Source: Actinomycetota bacterium (GTDB lineage Bacteria; Actinomycetota; Actinomycetes; Propionibacteriales; Nocardioidaceae). Taken from it: 8,509 nt of DNA. Made by a program: the position numbers and the translations under genes. The DNA is taken from NCBI GenBank assembly GCA_009702305.1, contig WLIH01000079.1, positions 1-8,509 on the forward strand. Reading direction: 5' to 3'. Shown one piece after another: positions 1 through 5,850 of the stretch (its first letter is position 1; each line of letters opens with the position of its first letter). The notes beneath the pieces were generated by a model, which worked only from the letters and a program-made list of their open reading frames with translations, ran no database searches and was not told the DNA's origin.

Positions 1-1718
1 ACCTCGCCCTGCTGGGTCGACGCGCTCGCGACCTCGCCGGGTCCGCGACCGGGTCCGAGACCTACGCCGACCTCGGCGACCAGCTGCAGGCAGCGGTCGA
101 GGGCGCCGACCCGACCGAGATCGCCTCGTTGTGCGACGCCCTCGACGATCCCGGCGACGACCTCGACTACTCACCCGAGGCGCGTGAGCGCTTCACCCTG
201 CTCGCCCATGAGCTGCGCCGGCTGCGCACCGCCATCGGCGAGCCGATCCTCGACCTGGTGCGGCGCATCGTCGAGATGACCGGCATCGACGTCGAGCTGG
301 CCTCCTCGGTCAGTCCGGCAGCCTCCGCGCGACGTGACAACCTCGACCTCTTCGTGCAGGCGGTCGCGGAGTTCCAGGCCGTTGACGGACAGGTCGGGCT
401 CGCCGCCCTGCTCGCCTGGCTGGAGGCCGAGGACGAGGCCGGTCAGGGTCTCGACGTGGCCGTCCCGTCGGAGGCCGACTCGGTCAAGCTGCTCACCGTC
501 CACCGCGCCAAGGGGCTCGAGTGGGACGTGGTGTTCCTCCCCGGCGTCACGCAGGCGCAGTTCCCGTCCAACCGCAGCCGCTCGAGCTGGCTCACGGTGC
601 CGTCGGTGATGCCGACCGAGCTGCGCGGCGACGCCCGCGACCTGCCGGTCCTCGCCGGCCACACGCCCGAGGACCTCGCGGCCTTCGGAGCCGCCGGCAA
701 GGCTCACGACGCCCTCGAGGAGCTGCGCCTGGCCTACGTCGCCTGGACGCGCGCGCGGCACCGTCTCGTCGTGTCGGCGTGGTGCTGGTCCCCTCGGCTC
801 AAGCGTGGCCTCGGCCCATCGGCGTACCTCGTCGCGACCCGCGAGGCGATGGCGACGTGGCAGGCCGAGCCGGAGTCGTGGCGCGAGGCGCCGGGCAAGG
901 ACGACCCCAGCCCGTACGCCGACGCGATCGTCGACCTGCCCTGGCCGATCGACCACGCGACCGCGGAGGTCGAGCGACGCCGCGATGCCGCGTCGCGGGT
1001 CCGATCCGCCGTGATCGGCGAGCCCGACGACCTGGAGGACGTGCTGCACCTCGACCGGGTCGGGCAGTGGGACGCGGAGATCCGCCGGCTTCTCGAGGAG
1101 GCCCGCCGCGACCGCTCGAGCCAGATCGAGGTCCCGATGCCGTCCAGCCTCTCGGCCACTGCGGTGGCGCGCCTGCGCGAGGATCCCAACGGGTTCGCCC
1201 GCGACCTCGCGCGACCGATGCCGCGACCGCCCTCCAGTGCCGCGCGCTTCGGCACCCGCTTCCACGCGTGGGTCGAGGCGCGGTTCGGCCAGCAGCTGCT
1301 GCTCGACCCCGACGAGCTGCCAGGCCGGGCCGACGCGGGGATCGACGACGAGGCGGACCTGGTCGAGCTGGTGCGGCTCTTCGAGTCCGGGCCGTTCGCC
1401 GATCGGGTGCCGCACGCCGTGGAGGCGCCGTTCGCGCTGGTGCTCGACGGTCAGGTCGTGCGTGGGCGCATCGACGCGGTCTACCGCGAGCCGGACGGGT
1501 CCTACCTGCTCATCGACTGGAAGACCAGCAGGGCGATGACCGCCGACCCGCTGCAGCTGGCCGTCTACCGGCTGGCCTGGGCCGAGCTGCACGGCCTCGA
1601 GGTCGACCAGGTCCGAGCAGCGTTCTTCTACGTCCGCTCCGGAGAGCTGGTGGAGCCCGCCGGGCTGGCCACGCGCGACGAGCTGATCGCCCTGCTCGCC
1701 GCCGCGTCGGTCGACTGA
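1..1718 (+). CDS. adnB: AdnB-like helicase-nuclease, C-terminal part (5' end outside window)
   Basis: The reading frame is open from the left edge (first full codon at base 3), and about 571 residues are visible. It carries the end of a UvrD/PcrA-type superfamily 1 helicase. Motif V (VKLLTVHRAKGLEWD) is encoded at about 486-530 and motif VI (LRLAYVAWTRAR) at about 723-758. A RecB-family PD-(D/E)XK nuclease domain follows: GTRFH near 1251-1265, GRID with its Asp at 1473, DWKT with Asp 1515 and Lys 1521, and QLAVY near 1554-1568. All expected nuclease residues are present. No cysteine cluster is visible in the nuclease domain, so the iron-sulphur form of AdnA is unlikely. AdnA and AdnB form the mycobacterial ATP-dependent helicase-nuclease that resects double-strand breaks. 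The AdnB assignment rests on the C-terminal sequence style and on the nearby nudC, which matches mycobacterial gene order. The helicase-nuclease call is very secure; the AdnB subunit name is less so. Confidence 0.85.
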   Translation, partial: LALLGRRARDLAGSATGSETYADLGDQLQAAVEGADPTEIASLCDALDDPGDDLDYSPEARERFTLLAHELRRLRTAIGEPILDLVRRIVEMTGIDVELASSVSPAASARRDNLDLFVQAVAEFQAVDGQVGLAALLAWLEAEDEAGQGLDVAVPSEADSVKLLTVHRAKGLEWDVVFLPGVTQAQFPSNRSRSSWLTVPSVMPTELRGDARDLPVLAGHTPEDLAAFGAAGKAHDALEELRLAYVAWTRARHRLVVSAWCWSPRLKRGLGPSAYLVATREAMATWQAEPESWREAPGKDDPSPYADAIVDLPWPIDHATAEVERRRDAASRVRSAVIGEPDDLEDVLHLDRVGQWDAEIRRLLEEARRDRSSQIEVPMPSSLSATAVARLREDPNGFARDLARPMPRPPSSAARFGTRFHAWVEARFGQQLLLDPDELPGRADAGIDDEADLVELVRLFESGPFADRVPHAVEAPFALVLDGQVVRGRIDAVYREPDGSYLLIDWKTSRAMTADPLQLAVYRLAWAELHGLEVDQVRAAFFYVRSGELVEPAGLATRDELIALLAAASVD

Positions 1719-2761
1719 CTGCCCAGCCACTGCCGCACCGAGACCGCGGCCGACCGGCCGGCGCGGTTGGCGCCGATGGTGCTGGCTGAGGGCCCGTAGC
1801 CGACCAGCTGCACCCGCGGATCGCGGACCGCCGTCGTGCCGGCGAGCTGGATGCCGCCGTGCGGGCTCGTCAGGTGCAGCGGCGCCAGGTGGGACACCGC
1901 CGGGCGGAAGCCGGTCGCCCACACGATGACGTCGACGGGCTCGAACGACCCGTCCGCCCAGCGCAGGCCGTCGGGCTCGATGCTCGCGAACATGGGTCGC
2001 CGGGCGTAGGCGCCCCGTGCCTCGGCCTCGCGCTCCTGCTCCCGCAGCGCCAGCCCGGTGACGCTGACCACGCTCGCCGGGGGCAGCCCGCGCCGCACTC
2101 GCTCCTCGACCAGGGCCACGGCGGCCCGGCCGACCTCGGGGGTGAAGTCGTCGGTGCGCCAGACGGGTGGGCGGCGAGTGACCCACACGGTCTCGGTGAC
2201 CGGCGCGATCTCCCCGAGCAGCTGGACGGCGGAGGCGCCGCCGCCGACCACGACCGTGCGTCGCCCACGCAGGCGCTCGGGGCCGTCGTAGTCGTGGGTG
2301 TGCAACTGGAGACCGTCGAAGGTGTCGGCCCCGGGGTAGTACGGCACGAACGGGTGCGACCAGGTGCCGGTGGCGTTCACCAACGTGCGGGCGCGCCAGG
2401 TGCGCTCGCCTGCGTGCACCGCGAGCAGGCCGCGCTCGTCCTCGACCCGGTCGACGGCCACCGGTCGCACGACGGGGAGGTCGTGCGCGTGCTCGTAGGC
2501 GTCGAAGTACGCCGGCACGACCTGGTTGGCTCGCTGGTCCGGTGCCCGGTCCAGTGCCTGGTCCGGCGGCAGGGAGTCCGGGAGTGCGGCGATGCCGTGG
2601 ACATCGGCCATCGTCAGCGAGTCCCACCGGTGCTGCCAGGCGCCACCGGCTCCGGAGTCCGCGTCGAGCACGACGTGGTCGATCCCGCGCCGGCGCAGGT
2701 GGTACGACGCCGACAGGCCGGCCTGGCCGGCCCCGATGACGACACTGTCCAGGACCTCCAC
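1628..2761 (-). CDS. FAD/NAD(P)H flavoprotein monooxygenase (CzcO/FMO-like)
   Basis: This 377-residue protein has two Rossmann folds. GAGQAG at residues 10-15 binds FAD, and GGGASA at about 173-178 binds NAD(P)H. Between them is FDGLQLHTHDY (about 148-158), which fits the FxGxxxHxxxW/Y fingerprint of flavin-containing and Baeyer-Villiger-type monooxygenases. NATGTW (about 129-134) and WATGFRP (about 281-287) are the linker motifs usual in this fold. It is probably a cytosolic enzyme that oxygenates a small nucleophilic or ketone substrate; the substrate cannot be read from sequence. The start chosen is GTG at 2761, because it is the only start-like codon close before the FAD motif. The open frame runs far upstream, but through low-complexity sequence that is a shadow of the neighbouring gene. 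No strong ribosome binding site precedes the start. It lies 50 nt after the membrane-protein gene on the same strand, so the two may be co-transcribed. Its last 91 nt are antisense to the adnB 3' end. Confidence 0.85.
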   Translation of the reverse strand: MEVLDSVVIGAGQAGLSASYHLRRRGIDHVVLDADSGAGGAWQHRWDSLTMADVHGIAALPDSLPPDQALDRAPDQRANQVVPAYFDAYEHAHDLPVVRPVAVDRVEDERGLLAVHAGERTWRARTLVNATGTWSHPFVPYYPGADTFDGLQLHTHDYDGPERLRGRRTVVVGGGASAVQLLGEIAPVTETVWVTRRPPVWRTDDFTPEVGRAAVALVEERVRRGLPPASVVSVTGLALREQEREAEARGAYARRPMFASIEPDGLRWADGSFEPVDVIVWATGFRPAVSHLAPLHLTSPHGGIQLAGTTAVRDPRVQLVGYGPSASTIGANRAGRSAAVSVRQWLGSQSTDAAASRAISSSRVASPAGSTSSPERT

Positions 2762-2811
2762 GTCGGGGCAACGACGCGGACCGCGCCGATATTGCGTGAC
2801 GTCGGCGACCC

Positions 2812-3486
2812 TCAGACCGGGGGCTCGTCGTCGGCCGAGCGTCGGGCCTCGTCCTGCACCCGCCGGCGGCGGATCTCCACCCGCGCGAGCACGAAGGCGA
2901 GGACCACGGGCCAGACGTACTTCGCGTTGCGGGCCGTCCACTCGATCCAGGCGGGGACGGCGATGTCGGGCAGGTCGGGCCACGGGATCCCCGGGAGGTC
3001 GGGCCACGGGATCCCCGGCAGGTCCGGCCACGGGATCCGCGGCAGGTCCGGCAGGTCGATGGTCGGCCACGGCACTGAGAAGGCGACCCGCGCCAGCAGC
3101 GTCGCGACCAGGATCGGGACGACCACGGTGGCCACCCCGCCGAGCGTCTCGATCGCCGCATAGCGCTGGGGGTGCTCGCGCACCCGGTCCTCGTAGGTCG
3201 CCGCAGCCGAGCCAGCCTCGGGCACCAGGTCGAGGTCGGGCGACCCCTCACGCACCAGGGTCGCGCGGCGCGGCCTGCCGAGGGTGCTGAACCGCACCCG
3301 CACCGTCGCCGCCGTCGCCGGGTCGGTGGACTCGACGGTGATCTTCTCCGACGCCGACTTCGTGGTGCCGACCTCGGCCCCGTCGACGCTCCAGCGCAGT
3401 CGTCGCGAGACCGGCCCGAGCTCGGCCTCGACGCGGTGCTCGCGCCCGTCGGTCGTCGCCGTCCAGACCTGCTGCGTTGCTGCCAT
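2812..3486 (-). CDS. Two-helix membrane protein with Trp/Pro repeat loop, function unknown
   Basis: I do not recognise a family for this 224-residue protein. Residues 1-90 look like a beta-rich soluble domain (alternating polar and hydrophobic residues, such as KITVES and TVRVRFSTLG). A hydrophobic helix at about 117-137 is followed by a loop (139-177) built from an eight-residue repeat IPWPDLPG, present about three times with degenerate flanks. A second helix at about 190-205 ends in RRRR. The positive-inside rule puts both termini in the cytoplasm and the Trp/Pro repeat loop outside. The start is ATG at 3486, with a TAGCGT hexamer 6 nt before it and no Shine-Dalgarno sequence, so a leaderless transcript is plausible. 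It is divergent from nudC (96-nt gap) and upstream of the monooxygenase. Reading-frame integrity across the repeat and the clear membrane segments support a real gene; its role is unknown. Confidence 0.75.
   Translation of the reverse strand: MAATQQVWTATTDGREHRVEAELGPVSRRLRWSVDGAEVGTTKSASEKITVESTDPATAATVRVRFSTLGRPRRATLVREGSPDLDLVPEAGSAAATYEDRVREHPQRYAAIETLGGVATVVVPILVATLLARVAFSVPWPTIDLPDLPRIPWPDLPGIPWPDLPGIPWPDLPDIAVPAWIEWTARNAKYVWPVVLAFVLARVEIRRRRVQDEARRSADDEPPV
2972..3052. repeat. 24-bp in-frame tandem repeat, about 3.4 copies
   Basis: The units span 2972-2995, 2996-3019 and 3020-3043, with a 9-bp partial unit at 3044-3052. Units 1 and 2 differ at one base and unit 3 at a few more. Each full unit contains GGATCC. 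The period of 24 keeps frame and encodes the eight-residue IPWPDLPG repeat in the loop of the minus-strand membrane protein. More degenerate copies of the same peptide follow up to about 3070. The near-identity of units 1 and 2 suggests recent duplication by slippage. Confidence 0.9.
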
Positions 3487-3582
3487 GTCTCGACGCTAGG
3501 CGGGGGTGGACGGCGACGCATCGGACCACCGGTGGGAGGCGGATGACTTTGGTAGGGGGAGTCGGCGGCTAGCCTCGCGTGC
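3487..3582. promoter_or_regulatory. Divergent promoter region between membrane-protein gene and nudC
   Basis: This 96-nt gap separates two divergent starts. Toward nudC, TAGCCT at 3570-3575 lies 7 nt before the GTG start, with a weak TTGGTA at 3549-3554 (15-nt spacing) as a possible -35. Toward the minus-strand gene, TAGCGT (bases 3493-3498, read on minus) lies 6 nt before the ATG, with no clear -35. Neither gene has a Shine-Dalgarno sequence, which fits leaderless transcription, common in actinobacteria. Promoter assignment is inferred from these hexamers alone. Confidence 0.45.
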
Positions 3583-4503
3583 GTGAGCTACCCGCACCTG
3601 CTGATGTCGTCGGACCCGCACGACCGCATCGGCGTACGCCGCAAGGACGACGCCTGGCTGACGCAGCGGTGGGCCGACGCCACGACCCGTGTGCTGGTCG
3701 TCGCGGGCACGCGCGTGCGCCCGGTCGACGGCCGGATCGAGTGGGTGGAGCCCGCTCAGGCTCCCGACGGTGTGCGCGTGCTGCTCGGCGAGCGGGACGG
3801 GCGGGCGTGGTTCGCCGTCGTGACCGACGGTGACGTCGCCCGTGGCAATCCGGAGTGGCTGCCGCTGCGCGCCCTGCTGCCCGCGCTGTCCTCGGGGCCG
3901 GCGACCGGACAGCCGGCCGAGGCGCCGCTGGTGCTGCACGCGCTCGGCCTCGCCGAGTGGCTCTTCGTGACGAGGCACTGCCCGCGCTGCGGGGGAGCGC
4001 TCGAGGCCCGGGCCGCCGGGCACGAGCTGACCTGCACGCAGTGCGGGAAGACGCAGTTCCCCCGCACCGACCCTGCCGTGATCATGGTCGTCGCCGACGG
4101 AGAGCCGGGCTCGGCCGAGGAGCGCTGCCTGCTGGGGCGCCAGTCGATCTGGCCCGAGGGCCGCTTCTCGACCCTCGCGGGCTTCTGCGAGCCGGGGGAG
4201 ACGCTGGAGGACGCCGTCCGCCGCGAGGTCGCCGAGGAGGTCGGCGTGGTCGTCGGCGACGTCGAATACTTCGGCAACCAGCCCTGGCCGCTCCCGGCGA
4301 GCCTGATGCTCGGCTTCGTCGGCCGCGCGGTCTCCACCGACATCACGGTCGACGCCGACGAGATCGAGGACGCGCGGTGGTTCACCCGGGCCGAGATGCG
4401 CGAGCAGGCCGAGGCCGGCACCCTGGTGCTCCCGGGTGGGGTCTCGATCAGCCGCTCGCTGATCGAGCACTGGTACGGCGGGCCGCTGCCCGGCCAGTGG
4501 TGA
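3583..4503 (+). CDS. nudC: NADH pyrophosphatase / NAD-RNA decapping Nudix hydrolase NudC
   Basis: This 306-residue protein has the full NudC layout. An N-terminal domain is followed by a four-cysteine zinc ribbon (C133, C136, C151, C154) and a Nudix domain. The Nudix box spans residues 200-222 and fits GX5EX7REUXEEXGU exactly, with E206, R214, E215, E218 and E219. Downstream is QPWPLPAS (233-240), the NudC-specific motif that sets the NAD(H) preference. The family cleaves NADH to NMNH and AMP and removes NAD caps from RNA 5' ends, in the cytoplasm. The length is normal for actinobacterial NudC. The GTG start at 3583 is chosen because a -10-like TAGCCT sits 7 nt upstream and the product then begins VSYPHL, well ahead of the conserved core; translation is probably leaderless. 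It is downstream of and co-oriented with adnB, as in mycobacteria, and convergent with the mycoredoxin-like remnant 15 nt away. Confidence 0.95.
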   Translation: MSYPHLLMSSDPHDRIGVRRKDDAWLTQRWADATTRVLVVAGTRVRPVDGRIEWVEPAQAPDGVRVLLGERDGRAWFAVVTDGDVARGNPEWLPLRALLPALSSGPATGQPAEAPLVLHALGLAEWLFVTRHCPRCGGALEARAAGHELTCTQCGKTQFPRTDPAVIMVVADGEPGSAEERCLLGRQSIWPEGRFSTLAGFCEPGETLEDAVRREVAEEVGVVVGDVEYFGNQPWPLPASLMLGFVGRAVSTDITVDADEIEDARWFTRAEMREQAEAGTLVLPGGVSISRSLIEHWYGGPLPGQW

Positions 4504-4518
4504 GTCCGACCGCGGCCG

Positions 4519-4557
4519 TCAGGCCAGCGAGGCCAGCTTCTCCTTGACCTGCGTCAA
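4519..4557 (-). pseudogene. Orphan 3' end of a mycoredoxin-like gene; presumed attachment site
   Basis: On the minus strand the codons just before a TGA at 4519-4521 read LTQVKEKLASLA. From memory this resembles the C-terminus of mycobacterial mycoredoxin-1 (which ends in NPS followed by an EVKAKL-like helix). Mrx1 lies immediately beyond nudC in mycobacteria, in the same convergent orientation as here. Upstream of the fragment the frame reads only an unrelated stretch and closes with a stop at 4597, so no CPYC/CGYC active site or start is present. The block therefore looks like a gene 3' end cut off from its body, as happens when a tyrosine integrase recombines in the 3' end of a gene and supplies a replacement end at the other junction. 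Two direct copies of GGCCAGC (4522-4528 and 4531-4537) lie inside it. The identity is inferred from 12-13 residues plus gene order, so it is suggestive and not proven. Confidence 0.55.
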
Positions 4558-4593
4558 CGTCTCCAAAAGTCGGCGACAGATCGGCTGCCGGAA

Positions 4594-4616
4594 CTGTCAG
4601 TGGCCGCGCTTACCGT
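4594..4616 (+). promoter_or_regulatory. PafBC-type (RecA-independent) DNA-damage-inducible promoter
   Basis: The sequence CTGTCAGTG (4594-4602), an 8-nt spacer, then TACCGT (4611-4616) matches the mycobacterial RecA-NDp consensus TTGTCRGTG-N8-TAN3T at every specified base except the first, weakly conserved one. In mycobacteria such promoters are activated by the PafB-PafC regulator after DNA damage and drive most of the LexA-independent repair regulon. The -10 hexamer ends 7 nt before the ATG of the DUF3263 gene, so transcription should start at or next to the start codon and give a leaderless mRNA. The match is seen directly; damage induction is inferred from the mycobacterial system. Confidence 0.8.
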
Positions 4617-4623
4617 CCTCGGC

Positions 4624-4881
4624 ATGGAGCAGCACCCCACCGGGCTCACGATCCGCGAGCACATGACCCTGCAGTTCGCCGGGCTCCACTGGAAGTGGCC
4701 CGGGGCACGCGAGACCGCGATCCGCGACGTCTTCGGTGAGAGCGCCACCCGCTACTCCCAGCGCCTCGTCGTCCTCATCGACCGGCCCGAAGCGCTCGCC
4801 GCGTACCCGACCACCGTGCGGCGGCTGCAGCGGCTCCGCGACTCCCGCGCCGCCCAGCGCACGGGACGGGCGGCACCGTAG
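4624..4881 (+). CDS. DUF3263 family small protein, likely damage-inducible
   Basis: This 85-residue protein matches the actinobacterial DUF3263 pattern along its whole length: an aromatic-rich helix (HWKWPGA, 22-28), then AIRDVFGESATRY (32-44), then LIDRPEAL (51-58), and a basic C-terminal helix (VRRLQRLRDSR, 65-75). The family looks like a small helix-turn-helix DNA-binding domain, but its function is not established. The ATG at 4624 is preferred over an in-frame GTG at 4600 because the GTG lies inside the promoter and the transcript should begin at about 4623-4624. There is no Shine-Dalgarno sequence, which fits leaderless translation. The gene stands alone, opposite in strand to the phage late operon, and ends 8 nt from the convergent DUF2510 gene. 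If the attachment site is right, it is the outermost gene of the prophage. A DNA-binding role in damage response or element control is only a guess. Confidence 0.85.
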   Translation: MEQHPTGLTIREHMTLQFAGLHWKWPGARETAIRDVFGESATRYSQRLVVLIDRPEALAAYPTTVRRLQRLRDSRAAQRTGRAAP

Positions 4882-4889
4882 GTCTGATG

Positions 4890-5483
4890 TCAGGAGGGTC
4901 GGGGCACGAAGTCGGTTCCGCTGACGCCGCGGTTCGACACGTGCTCGGTCCACTGCATCCCGTCCCAGTACCGCAACTCGTGCCGGCCGTAGGGGTCCGG
5001 CGCCCACGTTGCGGGAGTCGGCGGAGGCGGCACTGGCGTCGTAGCGGCCGGCTGGGCGCTCGCCGTGCCGGCGCTCGCCTGTGCCGAGACCTGCGCCTTG
5101 GCCCGGCTGAGGTTGGCGATCGCACCCGCCAGTTGCGTCTTGACGTCCTGGTAGGGACGGAGCGCGTTCGACTGCTTCTCAGCCAGGTTGCGCCGCGAGA
5201 TCGCCCGCCCTCGAGCCATCGCACCCCGCGCCTTGCTGCCAGCCACCAGGCCCACCACCTGCCCGGCACCTGCGACCCGTTGCCGCGCATCGTTGCCCTC
5301 GTCGCGGATCTGCCGCTCAGCATCACCGATCGCGCGCTTCATGTCGCGTAGGTCCCGGGTCGCCGAGTCGATGATCAGACCGGCTTCCTTGAAGCGCTGT
5401 TCCGCGATCAGAGCATTGGTCTCGGCCTCAGCTCGGGCCAGGGTGGTCAACATCTGCTGACGAATGTGCTCCGCGCGCGACAT
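4890..5483 (-). CDS. Coiled-coil protein with C-terminal DUF2510 domain
   Basis: This is a 197-residue protein. Residues 1-70 and about 95-130 are charged, alanine-rich helices with coiled-coil character. They are separated by a short Gly/Ala segment (71-91) that is only weakly hydrophobic. A low-complexity Ala/Pro linker (about 133-158) leads to a DUF2510 domain at 159-182, with the family signature W-x-PDP-x-G, LRYWDG and a closing W-T-x-H. DUF2510 is a short actinobacterial domain usually found at one end of membrane or phage-related proteins; its function is unknown. The ATG at 5483 has no Shine-Dalgarno sequence but a TATCGT hexamer (5491-5496 on minus) 7 nt upstream, so it may be leaderless. 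It has its own transcription unit downstream of the late-operon terminator. That arrangement, if inside the prophage, resembles an accessory moron gene. A host origin cannot be excluded. Confidence 0.8.
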   Translation of the reverse strand: MSRAEHIRQQMLTTLARAEAETNALIAEQRFKEAGLIIDSATRDLRDMKRAIGDAERQIRDEGNDARQRVAGAGQVVGLVAGSKARGAMARGRAISRRNLAEKQSNALRPYQDVKTQLAGAIANLSRAKAQVSAQASAGTASAQPAATTPVPPPPTPATWAPDPYGRHELRYWDGMQWTEHVSNRGVSGTDFVPRPS

Positions 5484-5634
5484 GCGAGAAACGATAGATC
5501 TCGGGCCCGCTCCCGACCACCCCTTGTCGAGGGAACGACAGAACCGCCCCCGCCGACCCAGGAGGGTCGACGGGGGCGGGTTCCATTTTCGGGATGGAGA
5601 TCTTCGGGTGCCCGGCTTGGCGGGCGGTGAAACG
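5484..5634. other. Non-coding gap between holin gene and DUF2510 gene
   Basis: I see no gene in these 151 nt. The right half carries the hairpin terminator of the late operon. The left end carries a candidate -10 hexamer, TATCGT (5491-5496, minus strand), 7 nt before the DUF2510 start. No convincing -35 element is visible for that promoter. Confidence 0.6.
5541..5583 (-). terminator. Hairpin terminator of the phage late operon
   Basis: The left arm (5541-5559) and right arm (5564-5583) are complementary over about 19 bp with a 4-nt loop (5560-5563) and one bulged base. The stem is extremely GC-rich. In the minus-strand RNA the one imperfect pair is a G-U wobble, whereas on the plus strand it would be a C-A mismatch, so the structure favours minus-strand transcripts. 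It lies about 50 nt after the stop of the holin-like gene, the last gene of the operon. The downstream tract on minus is only modestly T-rich (TTCTGTCGTTCC), as usual in high-GC actinobacteria. Confidence 0.75.
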
Positions 5635-5850
5635 TCAGGTGTCGTTGCGGGTCTGCCAGGTGGCGCGCCCGGTCACGGTGAACGCCACGAGGGCCGCGCC
5701 GAGCGCGAGCCCGATGTCGGTGCCACCGAGGGCGCCGTCGTCGATCAGGGAGGCGCCCAGGGCCGAGGTCGCGGCGAACAGGCCGGCGCCCAGTCCGGCC
5801 ACGATGGCCTTGCGGATCGTGCGGAGGTTGATGCGGGGCCGAGGGGTCAT
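5635..5850 (-). CDS. Small two-helix holin-like membrane protein
   Basis: This 71-residue protein has a basic N-terminus (RPRINLRTIRK), a hydrophobic helix at about 15-36, a short acidic turn (IDDGALGGTD) and a second helix at about 45-60, ending in a polar tail. Size, two-helix hairpin layout and position just after an endolysin and nuclease gene fit a class II holin, which would permeabilise the membrane to release the lysin. There is no sequence motif that proves this. The ATG at 5850 is preceded by a perfect Shine-Dalgarno sequence AAGGAGG (5858-5864) at 7 nt, placed inside the end of the preceding gene. ATG and the upstream TGA overlap as ATGA, so translation is coupled. It is the last gene before the terminator. 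Confidence 0.75.
   Translation of the reverse strand: MTPRPRINLRTIRKAIVAGLGAGLFAATSALGASLIDDGALGGTDIGLALGAALVAFTVTGRATWQTRNDT

Noticed and set aside
1859..3163. Plus-strand 434-codon open frame
   Set aside because: It is antisense to the monooxygenase and membrane-protein genes, has no recognisable domain, and its only pattern comes from the 24-bp repeat read on the wrong strand.
171..3521. Very long minus-strand open frame (over 1,100 codons) opposite adnB and across the next two genes
   Set aside because: Arg/Gly/Pro/His-rich low-complexity translation typical of an antisense shadow in high-GC DNA. It covers genes with clear motifs in other frames.
3496..4470. Minus-strand 324-codon open frame opposite nudC
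   Set aside because: Nudix and zinc-ribbon motifs are unambiguous on the plus strand; the antisense translation is low complexity.
4600..4623. Earlier GTG start for the DUF3263 gene
   Set aside because: It lies inside the -35/-10 spacing of the promoter; transcription should begin at about 4623-4624, so it would not be in the mRNA.
4501..4624. tRNA gene as attachment site
   Set aside because: I looked for a cloverleaf or T-loop sequence near the chromosome/phage border and saw none; the protein-gene 3' end is the better candidate.
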